This document shows, piece by piece, positions 34,815 to 42,705 of a stretch of 64,000 nt of DNA (positions within the stretch are counted from its first letter, which is position 1; every line of letters starts with the position of its first letter). The notes beneath the pieces are model-generated. The model was not told the DNA's origin, searched no databases, and worked only from the letters and a program-made list of their open reading frames with translations. This DNA comes from Thermohalobaculum sp039513195 (GTDB lineage: Bacteria > Pseudomonadota > Alphaproteobacteria > Rhodobacterales > Rhodobacteraceae). The stretch lies in NCBI GenBank assembly GCA_039513195.1, contig JBCCRM010000014.1, positions 1-64,000 of the forward strand, given 5' to 3'. Position numbers and translations under genes: made by a program.

Positions 34815-35117
34815 TCAGACCCGCGGCAGCGGCCGTTCCGGCCCAGCAAGGATCGGCGCGTCGATAGGCGCGGCGATATCGGTGCTCTCCAGCATCGGGG
34901 GAGTGTCAAACTGCGCTGGGAACGGGATCAACCGGCGGCAGATCAGGCTCTCCATTGCCGGGCGAGTGTGAGCGACGACCACCCGTTCCACCAGATGCGG
35001 GCTTTTTCGGGCTGCGATGATGCCCAGCCCGCAGCCCAGGGAGCAGTGTCCGACCATCAAGAGCTTCACAGCCTCCCCCGTTTCGAGGAGATTGGCGGCG
35101 GCGCTGGCGGTAGGCAA
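34815..35117 (-). pseudogene. Possible alpha/beta-hydrolase remnant
   Basis: A 100-codon frame with the segment LLMVGHCSLGCGLGIIAARKSPHLVERVVVAH, which looks like a nucleophile elbow and following helix of an alpha/beta hydrolase but with the GHSxG motif disturbed by an extra residue. The upstream part (about 35100-35150, another frame) reads LREPARRIWLAYRQ. There is no clear start, and the protein would be far too short. The weak alternative is a small unknown protein. Confidence 0.3.
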
Positions 35118-35150
35118 GCCAGATACGCCGCGCCGGTTCGCGCAAGGCGG

Positions 35151-35966
35151 CTAGGTCCCGGGGGCGAACGGTACCCCGCCAGTGTCCAGGCCCCGCAAAT
35201 CCTCCCGCACCGCCCAGGTCGTCGGATCGGTGACCAGGGCTGCCATCCCCTCCGCCGCGAGGGTCAGCAGACGCTCCCCCTTCTCGGGCGAGGACAGGGT
35301 CGGATCCCCATTGATCCCATTGCCGCTCGTCTGATGGATCGGGCGCCAGCGGTAGGAGCCCCTGCCGGTCGCATACATATCTCGGGGCCGCGCATTCCGC
35401 AGACCCGGCAAATCGGTTCTGTCGACCAGATCGGGCACCACCGCGAGCATCATCGAGGTCTCCGCCTCGCAGGCGTGTTGGATGGTCTCCTGCCCCTCCA
35501 GCACCGCGTTGAACTCCGGCCCCGCCTCGTCCGGATAGCTCATCGCGACCAGGGTCGCGGGGGTGGTGGCAGACAGCTCTTCGACCAGGCCCTTCATGGC
35601 CAGAATGTTGCCGCCATGGCTGTTGGCGATCAGGACGTCCCGGAACCCCAGTCGTACCAGGCAGGCGATCAGATCGCTCAGCAGCGCGCGGAAGGTCGCA
35701 TGGCTGATCGACAGCGTTCCGCCAAAGGCCATGTGATGCTCTGACAGGCCCGACCAGACCGGCGGGGTCACGACCACCGGACGGGTGGGATAGGCGATCC
35801 GGGCAGCCCGATGCGCGATCTCGGTCCCCAGGCAGGTGTCGGTCATCACCGGCAGATGCGGGCCATGCTGTTCGATCGCCGCAATCGGCAGGATCACGGC
35901 CGCCCCCGCAGTGGCCAACGCCCTCAACTCATGCGCCTTCAGGCGCGCCCAATCGACTTCTACCAT
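35151..35966 (-). CDS. Creatininase family amidohydrolase
   Basis: A 271-residue metal-dependent amidohydrolase of the creatininase/MftE-like superfamily. Metal ligands are in LPIAAIEQHGPHLPVMTDT (Glu, His, Asp), the conserved VLIANSHGGN, and a Glu-rich helix HACEAETSMML. Such enzymes open cyclic or N-substituted amides; creatinine itself is only one option. A GAGGA precedes the start (GTG and ATG are adjacent). Stands alone on the minus strand after the degenerate hydrolase frame. Confidence 0.87.
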   Translation of the reverse strand: MVEVDWARLKAHELRALATAGAAVILPIAAIEQHGPHLPVMTDTCLGTEIAHRAARIAYPTRPVVVTPPVWSGLSEHHMAFGGTLSISHATFRALLSDLIACLVRLGFRDVLIANSHGGNILAMKGLVEELSATTPATLVAMSYPDEAGPEFNAVLEGQETIQHACEAETSMMLAVVPDLVDRTDLPGLRNARPRDMYATGRGSYRWRPIHQTSGNGINGDPTLSSPEKGERLLTLAAEGMAALVTDPTTWAVREDLRGLDTGGVPFAPGT

Positions 35967-36076
35967 CACATCCTCATCAGGGGCCGGCGTTTCACGCCCA
36001 AGCCGCCCCGCCCTGGCCCGAGCGCGCCCGCGACCGCCCGAAGCCCTGTTGCGTCAGGGCCATTAGCCCAACCTTA

Positions 36077-36129
36077 TGACACTCTGTCACAGCCTTGCGC
36101 GACTGACACGCGCCGCGGTTTACGTAAAC
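36077..36129. promoter_or_regulatory. Two palindromes in the leader of the PAS-like gene
   Basis: TGACA-CTC-TGTCA (36077-36089) is a perfect interrupted palindrome and GTTTACGTAAAC (36118-36129) a perfect 12-bp palindrome. Both lie within 125 bases of the PAS-like gene start and 111-163 bases upstream of the creatininase start, in a divergent promoter region. The second looks like a dimeric operator; the regulator is unknown. Confidence 0.55.
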
Positions 36130-36197
36130 TCCCGCCGCGCGGGGAAGCAACGGCTCGGACGAACAGCGTGCAAGACGAAGACCCTCCGGTCGACCAA

Positions 36198-37103
36198 ATG
36201 GGTAGTGCCGGCACATTTTCTGGATTGAACGATGCGCCTGGCATCGACCAGATCTCCGCCGATCTTTTCAAGGGCCGCACCCGTCAGGTGGACCGGCTGT
36301 TCGCAGCGGCCGGCTTTCGCTCGCCGCTGCTGCTTTGGTCGCCGAACCAGATGCAGCTCGGCGACCGCGCCTTTCTGCCGCTCTCGCAGCTCGCCGAGCG
36401 GCATGGCGGCGTCCTGCGCGACCGGGATTTCTTCGCCTCGGATCTCGCCGCCTCCCGCGATTGGCTGATGGTGCTGCGGGCCATCGGCCTCGGCTCGGAC
36501 TTCGAATACGAACACTATGGAAACGGCATCATCGACCATTACGGTCAGGATCTGACCGGGCAGCGGACCTCGCGGATCGGCGGTCATATCAGCCAGTTCT
36601 TCCTCGCGCTCTATCGCGCCGCCATGTACCGCAAGGAGAGCTTCCTTAGCGAGCACCAGCCCCCCGGCGCGGTGTTCGTCTCACGCTGGCGCCGCTATGG
36701 GGTGCCGATCTTGGACGATGCCGGGCAGGTGGTGCGCTTTGCCGTGATCAACCGTCCGGAAAACCAATTGCGCGCCGGCCTGGCGATGGTGCCGCTGCCC
36801 TGCGTGGTTGCCGATGACAGCCAGATCGTCTGCTACTCGAACGACGCGTTTCTTCGGATGCGGCCCTCGGTCGGGGCCGGCCGCCTCGGCATCACCTTGG
36901 AGAAGGCGTTGGGGGCGCCCGTGACCCTACCGGCAAGCCCGGCCGAGCTCGCCTATCCGGTTCCCTCGACGGTCGAGCAGGCGATGACCATCACCGGGCC
37001 CGATGGCAGCGCGACCGAGATCCAGGCCACCATCGGCGGCGCCGAGCATGGCGGCATGCCGTTCTATGTGATCGTGCTGCACCGGCTCCCCCAGCCCGGC
37101 TGA
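36198..37103 (+). CDS. PAS-like (PAS_5-type) unknown protein
   Basis: About 301 residues with no catalytic domain that I recognise. Residues 95-185 (DFEYEHYGNGIIDHYGQDLTGQRTS ... YRKESFLSEHQPPGAVFVSRWRRYGVPILDDAGQVVRFAVINRP) resemble the PAS_5 family of alphaproteobacterial single-domain sensors, and residues 195-300 may be a second PAS-like fold (GLAMVPLPCVVADDSQIVCYSNDAFLRM). The start is unclear: ATG 36198 is used, GTG 36168 is also possible, and neither has a strong ribosome site. A sensory or signalling role is inference. Confidence 0.65.
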   Translation: MGSAGTFSGLNDAPGIDQISADLFKGRTRQVDRLFAAAGFRSPLLLWSPNQMQLGDRAFLPLSQLAERHGGVLRDRDFFASDLAASRDWLMVLRAIGLGSDFEYEHYGNGIIDHYGQDLTGQRTSRIGGHISQFFLALYRAAMYRKESFLSEHQPPGAVFVSRWRRYGVPILDDAGQVVRFAVINRPENQLRAGLAMVPLPCVVADDSQIVCYSNDAFLRMRPSVGAGRLGITLEKALGAPVTLPASPAELAYPVPSTVEQAMTITGPDGSATEIQATIGGAEHGGMPFYVIVLHRLPQPG

Positions 37104-37112
37104 GCGACGGGC

Positions 37113-37457
37113 CTAGTCGAAGATGTCGAACAGATCCTCCAGATCGTCGAAATCGTCGATCGCCGCGAGGAAGCGCTGATAGACCCCCTTGCGCCGTTTG
37201 CCCTTTTTACGGCGCACCGCGCGGTCGGTTTCGGCATGTTGGCCCGGGCGTTCCGCGGCATGCGGCACTGCGGGCTTCGGCTTGCCCTTGGTCTTGCCCT
37301 TCGCCTTTTTCGGCGGAGGCTCCAACGCCTCGATCACCGTGATCGGCGCCCCGCAGCCGCAACAGACCAGCCGCTTGGCCCCCGGCGCCAAGATCGAGCG
37401 CGCGCCGCAGTAACAGCAACGCACCACCCGCTCCGGCCCTGACCGACGCTCACCCAT
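37113..37457 (-). CDS. Small zinc-ribbon protein
   Basis: A 114-residue protein with a treble-Cys ribbon: RCCYCGARSILAPGAKRLVCCGCGAPI supplies two CxxC pairs that should bind one zinc. A Lys-rich linker (KKAKGKTKGKPKPA, and RRKKGKRRKG) and an acidic C-terminus (DDFDDLEDLFDIFD) follow. This pattern suits a nucleic-acid or RNA-polymerase-associated factor, but no function is known to me. Start ATG 37457 is preferred over 37493. The stop lies ten bases from that of the convergent PAS-like gene. Confidence 0.75.
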   Translation of the reverse strand: MGERRSGPERVVRCCYCGARSILAPGAKRLVCCGCGAPITVIEALEPPPKKAKGKTKGKPKPAVPHAAERPGQHAETDRAVRRKKGKRRKGVYQRFLAAIDDFDDLEDLFDIFD

Positions 37458-37568
37458 AGCCCCGCACCATAGCCGCAGTTCGGCGGCAGACAATCGCCGC
37501 GGCCGGTTTGCGCGGCGGGTGCGACGCCGCTACCCTCTGGCCCGAGGGATTGAGGGGCAGCGATTTCG

Positions 37569-39170
37569 ATGACGCAGCAGGCGGAGGCGGAGAGCGGCGG
37601 CAACCAAGTCGTCGCCATGGCCGAACAGGCCGCCGGATGGCTCGCCGAGCGTTGGGAATATGCGCTGTTCCTCACCCTCTTGGGCGCCACTCGCTGGATC
37701 CTGAAATCCACCTGGGCAGAACCGAAGAGCCGCCAAGACCTGATCGCCTTCATCCGCCGCGGCACCTGGCAGCGCTGGTATCAAAGGGGCCTCGGCAAGC
37801 TGTTGGCATGGACCGACCGCCGGTTTCTGACCGAGGATCAGTTCGAAACCCTACCCGCAGCGTCATGGCAACGCGCCTGGAGCGTCCGGCTCTACGACCG
37901 CTGCCTGTTGCTTGCGGTGGCCTATCCCGTCCTCACAGTCTTGCTGCAATGGGCCGTCTGGAACATCGACGGTCAGATCGGCGACCTGACGGTGTTGGCG
38001 GGCGGACAGCCCTGGCATATCCGCGCAGCGGCGTTGGGCGGTATTGCAACGGTATTCCTCTTCGCAATCCTCTCTGCAACACGCCGAACGGTACACGGAA
38101 AAGTGCTGTTCGGCGTGTCGGCATTCGCAGTCGCAGTCGCGGTCGTAGCCGCAATCGCAGGCGCAGTCGCGGTCGTAGCCGCAATCGCAAGCGCATTCGC
38201 ATTCGCAGCCGCAAGCGCATTCGCATTCGCAGCCGCAGCCGCAGGCGCATTCGCATTCGCAGCCGCAGTCGCAGCCGCATTCGCATTCGCAGCCGCATTC
38301 GCATTCGCAGCCGCATTCGCATTCGCAGCCGCAGTCGCAGCCGCATTCGCATTCGCAGGCGCAGCCGCAGTCGCAGGCGCAGCCGCATTCGCAGGCGCAG
38401 CCGCATTCGCAGGCGCAGCCGCAGTCGCAGGCGCAGCCGCAATTGAAAGGCGGCCCACAGCCTTGCGCTATGGAATGCTGACCCTTGGCGCCGCGGCCCT
38501 CCTCACCCTCGGCGCGCGATTTGGGGACAGCGGCTCGCGCACTGCGACACTTCTCATCTTCCTGGGCGTGTTGCCGCTGGTGAATGCGGTGTTCGATTTC
38601 GGGTCCATCGGGTTGACCCGCTTTGCGCTGCGGAACGGGCTGAGAAAGGTCGGGTGGCGGACCTTGCTATGGAGCCTCGGCGACCTCGCCGCTGCGGCCG
38701 TTCTGTTCCTGGGCCTGGGGTTCGCGGCGATCCTGGCGATCGAGGGGTTGAACGCGGTGGCCCGGGGCGATTTGCTCGACCTATCCGCCTTCTTCGCCGA
38801 TCTGCGCCCGCCAGACCCGGGCTTCATCGGCCCACTTCAGGGGGTGCCCAGCTATGGCTGGCTCTATGCCACGTTCCTGTCGACCCTGATCCCCACCGCG
38901 CTGCATCTGATGGTGGCGGTCTGGGCCGTCGGTCCCGCGCTGCTGCCAGTGCAGTGGCGCTCGACCCTCGCGACCTGGCTCGAGGATGGCGAGGGCCACT
39001 TCGCGAAGCGGGAAGGGGCTCTGCTGATCCTCGCCCTCTGGACCGCCTTTGCCATCGCGCTGCCGGTCGTCTTCCTCACCTGGCTGGGGCATCTGGCCTT
39101 TTTCGAACACCACACGCTCGGCCCCTGGCTGCTGGACGTCTTCGAGGGGTTTCACCGCCTGCTCGCCTGA
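37569..39170 (+). CDS. Multipass membrane protein with alanine-rich hexanucleotide repeat
   Basis: A 533-residue protein of no family I recognise. The N-terminus (1-90) is soluble, with transmembrane segments near 101-125 (LYDRCLLLAVAYPVLTVLLQ) and 155-175, then the low-complexity stretch 185-292 of alternating Ala and Phe/Val/Ala/Gly, which could itself be membrane helices. The C-terminal half has about five more helices, including TATLLIFLGVLPLVNAV, LAAAAVLFLGLGFAAILAI, LYATFLSTLIPTALHLMVAVW and LLILALWTAFAIALPVVFL. A channel- or scaffold-like role is a guess. Divergent from the zinc-ribbon gene and followed by an HD phosphohydrolase. Confidence 0.75.
   Translation: MTQQAEAESGGNQVVAMAEQAAGWLAERWEYALFLTLLGATRWILKSTWAEPKSRQDLIAFIRRGTWQRWYQRGLGKLLAWTDRRFLTEDQFETLPAASWQRAWSVRLYDRCLLLAVAYPVLTVLLQWAVWNIDGQIGDLTVLAGGQPWHIRAAALGGIATVFLFAILSATRRTVHGKVLFGVSAFAVAVAVVAAIAGAVAVVAAIASAFAFAAASAFAFAAAAAGAFAFAAAVAAAFAFAAAFAFAAAFAFAAAVAAAFAFAGAAAVAGAAAFAGAAAFAGAAAVAGAAAIERRPTALRYGMLTLGAAALLTLGARFGDSGSRTATLLIFLGVLPLVNAVFDFGSIGLTRFALRNGLRKVGWRTLLWSLGDLAAAAVLFLGLGFAAILAIEGLNAVARGDLLDLSAFFADLRPPDPGFIGPLQGVPSYGWLYATFLSTLIPTALHLMVAVWAVGPALLPVQWRSTLATWLEDGEGHFAKREGALLILALWTAFAIALPVVFLTWLGHLAFFEHHTLGPWLLDVFEGFHRLLA
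38121..38444 (+). repeat. In-gene array of 54 GCN-NNC hexanucleotides
   Basis: 324 bases made of 54 near-perfect six-base units of the form GCA followed by TTC, GCC, GTC, GGC, ATC or AGC. It keeps the reading frame and codes for 108 residues alternating Ala with Phe, Ala, Val, Gly, Ile or Ser. Longer units recur, such as GCATTCGCATTCGCAGCC several times. The opposite strand and shifted frames are also open throughout, giving Arg/Ser- or Arg/Leu-rich shadows. The array is likely to change length by slippage or unequal exchange. Confidence 0.97.
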
Positions 39171-39251
39171 CATCCCCGCCGCCTCGCAAAGCCGCGCGTC
39201 CGTGCTAGGCTGACCCAACGTCACGGCCCCGGGGCGCAGAGGAGTGCCGCC

Positions 39252-40118
39252 ATGTTCGATCCCACCTCCGTCGTCGCCACTGCCTTCGGCGATCATTTGG
39301 CGGACCTGTATCTGCAGCATTTCTCCGGGCGAAAACCGGAATACGCGGCCTTTCTGGGCGGCGGCGCGCGGCTGGTACTCGAACGCCTCGGCAATACCGA
39401 TGCGCTCTACCACAATGCCGAACACACCATGATGGTCACCCTGGTCGGCCAGCAGATCATGCGCGGCCGCCTGCTGACCGAGCCGATCAACCCGGAGGAC
39501 TGGCTGCATTACACCGTCGCCTGCCTGGTCCACGATATCGGCTATGCCCGCGGTGCCTGCAAAGACGACCGGGACGAGGCCGTCGTCATCAATGCCCATG
39601 GCGACACGGTGACGCCGCCGCGCGGTGCCTCGGACGCGTTCCTCGCGCCCCATCACATCGACCGGGGCATGATCTATGCCCGGGAACGCTTCGCCGCATC
39701 GGAGTATATCGACGAGGAGCGGATCGCCCGCGCCGTCGACTTCACGCGCTTTCCGGTTCCCGCGGATCCGCATTACCAGGCGACGGAAACCGAGGCCGCC
39801 CTGGTCCGCGCCGCGGATCTGATCGGCCAGATGGGCGACCCGTTCTACCACCGCAAAAAGAATGCGTTGTTCTACGAGTTCCAGGAGATCGGCGTGGCGG
39901 AGGAGCTGGCGTATCAATCGCCCACCGACCTGGTCGAGCGATATCCGGAGTTCTTTTGGTCGAAGGTCCAGCCCTATATCGGCCCGGCCCTGCGCTATCT
40001 GCAGCAGACCAGCGAGGGCAAGCAATGGGTGGCGCAGCTCTACAACCACGTCTTCCAGGTCGAGCATAAGGTCAGCTTTATAGGCCCGTTCCCGGGGCCC
40101 AACGGCCAAAATCACTGA
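39252..40118 (+). CDS. HD-domain phosphohydrolase
   Basis: A 288-residue metal-dependent HD-family protein. HD motifs are YHNAEHTMMV (His pair) near 53-60 and LVHDIGYARGACKDD near 93-100, with a further His in APHHIDRGMIYARERF. The fold extends to a C-terminal helical part (ELAYQSPTDLVERYPEFFWSKVQPYI). It probably cleaves a phosphomonoester or a nucleotide or signal molecule; the substrate is unknown. It follows the repeat membrane gene after 81 bases, possibly its own transcript. Confidence 0.85.
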   Translation: MFDPTSVVATAFGDHLADLYLQHFSGRKPEYAAFLGGGARLVLERLGNTDALYHNAEHTMMVTLVGQQIMRGRLLTEPINPEDWLHYTVACLVHDIGYARGACKDDRDEAVVINAHGDTVTPPRGASDAFLAPHHIDRGMIYARERFAASEYIDEERIARAVDFTRFPVPADPHYQATETEAALVRAADLIGQMGDPFYHRKKNALFYEFQEIGVAEELAYQSPTDLVERYPEFFWSKVQPYIGPALRYLQQTSEGKQWVAQLYNHVFQVEHKVSFIGPFPGPNGQNH

Positions 40119-40301
40119 GCCCGCTGAACCCCACCGGACCGATCATCGCATTGCCTGTCGCTTTATGTCCTTGTAAATTTTCCGTCGCCATGGCGCTTCG
40201 GGTGAAACAAAGATGAGGGATGTGCTAGCTTAACGCAGTGCGTATTGCGCCGCGCGTGACAGCTTTTCTCGACGGCCGCATTCCGGGGGGAGAATCCTTT
40301 G

Positions 40302-41747
40302 ATGGCACCGATCCTTCGATCCCTCGCGACAGGGCTGTCCCTGATTGCGCTCGCGACCGGCGGGCCTGCGATGGCGCAAACCGAGGCGGAGAGCACGACG
40401 GAGCACTCGGAAGAAGGCAGTGCGGCCGTGCCCGTGGCGATCTCGCCGGCCGACGCGACGCTGAGCGAGGACGAGTTGGACACGCTCGTGGCACCGGTCG
40501 CGCTCTATCCGGACGCCCTCCTCGCGCAGGTCTTCGTGGCCGCGACCTTCCCCCTCGACGTGGCGAAGGCCAGCCGTTGGGTCGAGGAGAACGCCGCGCT
40601 GGAGGCCGATGCGCGAAGTGCCGCCGCCGAGGCCGAGGGCTGGGACCCCAGCGTCGCGGTGCTCGCCGCGGGCTTCCCGACCGTGGTAACGCGCATGGCC
40701 GACGAACTCGATTGGACCGAAAATCTCGGCAATGCGCTTTTGGCGCAAAGCGAGGATGTTCTCGACGCCGTGCAACGGATGCGGGCGCGGGCCGATGCGC
40801 TGGGTAATCTGGAAAGTAACCAGGCGCAGACTGTGACGGTCGAGGGCGATGCGATCACCATCGCACCCGCCGACGCGCAGGTCGTCTATGTCCCGCAATA
40901 CGAGGTTCAAAAAGTCTACACGGCACCGCCACCGCCCCAACCCGCTGTGGTCGAGGACGATGACGACCAAACCGGCGCCTTGATCGTAACCGGCCTGTTG
41001 TCCTTCGGGGCCGGCATGCTGGTGAACGAGATCTTCGATGACGACGACGATTGGGACGACTATTGGGGTCCGCGCTACCCGCCGGTAAACTGGGGCGGCG
41101 GCTATTTCCGCCCACGCCCGCCCGGCTGGTACGGACCCGGCCGGCCTGGCAGGCCCGGCGGGATCGGCAACACCAATATCGGCGGCGATGTGAACATCAA
41201 TATCGGCAATGACGGCCGCTGGCGCGCCGACAAACGCCACCGCGACCGCGCCCGCCGGGACATTGCCAGAACCAAGGCGCGCGGCGGCGGCCCAGGCCCC
41301 GGCGCTATCCGGCCCGCGGGCGCGGCGCCGCGCGCGGCCAAACGCGACCGGCTCCGCCAGAGCCTCGCCAAACGCAGCGCCGGCGCCCCTAGGATTGGCC
41401 GCGCCCCAGGCCAAACCCGCTCCGCCGAGCGTCTGCGCGACGGAAACCGCGCTCGGACCCGCGAGGGCGCGCTGAAACCCGCCGGCAGCCTGACGCGGAA
41501 CAAAAATGCCCTCAGCCGCGGCAAAGACAGCAGGCTGCGGGCGACCGGCCAGGCGCGCAAGGTGAACCGAACGCCATCGGTCAACCGGACCCAAGAGCGT
41601 AACCGCGCCGCGCTCAACCAAACGCGGGACCGGCCGAAAGCAAAACGCTCGGCGTTCGGCCACAAAGGCGGCGGCGTGAAACGGGCGAACCGCGCCAAAG
41701 CCCGTGGCGGCAAGAGCGCGCGGCGCGCCAAGGCGAAACGACGCTGA
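40302..41747 (+). CDS. DUF3300 periplasmic protein with basic tail
   Basis: A 481-residue secreted protein. A signal peptide (LATGLSLIALATGGPAMA) precedes the DUF3300 domain at about 45-200 (DTLVAPVALYPDALLAQVFVAATFPLDVAKASRWVEENAAL ... DAQVVYVPQYEVQKVY). A Gly/Pro/Asp-rich stretch (about 210-305) leads to a strongly basic C-terminal tail of about 170 residues rich in Arg, Lys and Ala, which may bind LPS, nucleic acid or cell wall. The tail is low complexity. DUF3300 has no settled function. First gene of a cluster with DUF2950 and a patatin. Confidence 0.88.
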   Translation: MAPILRSLATGLSLIALATGGPAMAQTEAESTTEHSEEGSAAVPVAISPADATLSEDELDTLVAPVALYPDALLAQVFVAATFPLDVAKASRWVEENAALEADARSAAAEAEGWDPSVAVLAAGFPTVVTRMADELDWTENLGNALLAQSEDVLDAVQRMRARADALGNLESNQAQTVTVEGDAITIAPADAQVVYVPQYEVQKVYTAPPPPQPAVVEDDDDQTGALIVTGLLSFGAGMLVNEIFDDDDDWDDYWGPRYPPVNWGGGYFRPRPPGWYGPGRPGRPGGIGNTNIGGDVNINIGNDGRWRADKRHRDRARRDIARTKARGGGPGPGAIRPAGAAPRAAKRDRLRQSLAKRSAGAPRIGRAPGQTRSAERLRDGNRARTREGALKPAGSLTRNKNALSRGKDSRLRATGQARKVNRTPSVNRTQERNRAALNQTRDRPKAKRSAFGHKGGGVKRANRAKARGGKSARRAKAKRR

Positions 41748-41793
41748 GATCGAGCGCTATCCACAGACCAGGCGAAGACAGAGAGACCGAGAC

Positions 41794-42705
41794 ATGGCCC
41801 GCATACTCCCTACCCTGCTTCTTCCCGCAGTGCTTCTTCTCGCAGTCCCCGCAACCGCGGCCCCACAAGCCTTCGAGACGCCCGAGGCCGCGGTGAACGC
41901 CCTCGTTGCTGCGCTCCGCGCTGAGGATCGGGAGGCGATCTTCACCGTCTTCGGGCCGGAGACGCAGGAGATCGTTGGCTCGGGCGACCCGGAGCGGGAC
42001 CGCGCGGACGGCGCGGATTTCCTGGCGGCCTATGACCTTCTTCACCGCATTGCAGAGCAGGAGGACGGCACCGCGCGGCTCTATATCGGCGCCGACCAAT
42101 GGCCATTTCCGATCAGGCTGGTCAGCACCGAGGCCGGCTGGAGCTTCGACGCGGCCGGCGCCGCCGAGGAGATCCAGGAACGCCGTATCGGACAGAACGA
42201 GCTCGATGTGATCGAGTTGCTCGGCGGCTATGTCCAGTTGCAGGCGACCTATCGCCAGACCGATTACGACGGCGACGGGGTGATGGAGTTCGCGGCCCAT
42301 ATCCTCAGCACGCCGGGGACCCGCGACGGGCTCTACTGGCCGGCAGAGGACGGCGCGCCGGAAAGCCCGATCGGCGATTTCATGGCCCGGGCCGCAGCCG
42401 AAGGGTTCAGCCTCGACGGGCAGGAAGTCGAGCCCGAACCCTATCTCGGCTATTACTTCCACATTTTACCGAAACAGGGCGAGAGTGCTCCGGGCGGCGC
42501 CATGGACTATGCCGTGAATGGCAACATGGTCGCGGGACACGCCATCATCGCCTTCCCGGCAGACTACGGAGAGACCGGGGTCATGAGCTTCATGGTGGCG
42601 GAGAACGGCATAGTGCTCGAGGCCGATTTGGGGACTGAGACGATCGAGGCTGCCGTCGCCATCGACAGCTTCGAGCCCGGCGCCGACTGGGCGCCCGTGG
42701 AATGA
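41794..42705 (+). CDS. DUF2950 secreted protein
   Basis: A 303-residue protein: signal peptide (LPTLLLPAVLLLAVPATA) then the DUF2950 domain, with AFETPEAAVNALVAALRAEDREAIFTVFGPETQEIVGSGDPERDRAD, FPIRLVSTEAGWSFDAAGAAEEIQERRIGQNELDVIE, and GYYFHILPKQGESAPGGAMDYAVNGNMVAGHAIIAFPADYGETGVMSFMV. The function is unknown. DUF2950 and DUF3300 genes commonly neighbour each other. Its last codons overlap the patatin ATG (ATGA), so the two are translationally coupled. Confidence 0.9.
   Translation: MARILPTLLLPAVLLLAVPATAAPQAFETPEAAVNALVAALRAEDREAIFTVFGPETQEIVGSGDPERDRADGADFLAAYDLLHRIAEQEDGTARLYIGADQWPFPIRLVSTEAGWSFDAAGAAEEIQERRIGQNELDVIELLGGYVQLQATYRQTDYDGDGVMEFAAHILSTPGTRDGLYWPAEDGAPESPIGDFMARAAAEGFSLDGQEVEPEPYLGYYFHILPKQGESAPGGAMDYAVNGNMVAGHAIIAFPADYGETGVMSFMVAENGIVLEADLGTETIEAAVAIDSFEPGADWAPVE

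Noticed and set aside
36077..36110. PpsR/CrtJ photosynthesis-gene repressor site
   Set aside because: The required TGT-N12-ACA spacing does not occur here; the TGACA/TGTCA palindrome has a three-base gap.
38121..38444. The hexamer array as a CRISPR
   Set aside because: Units are six bases with no spacers; it lies in frame within one coding sequence.
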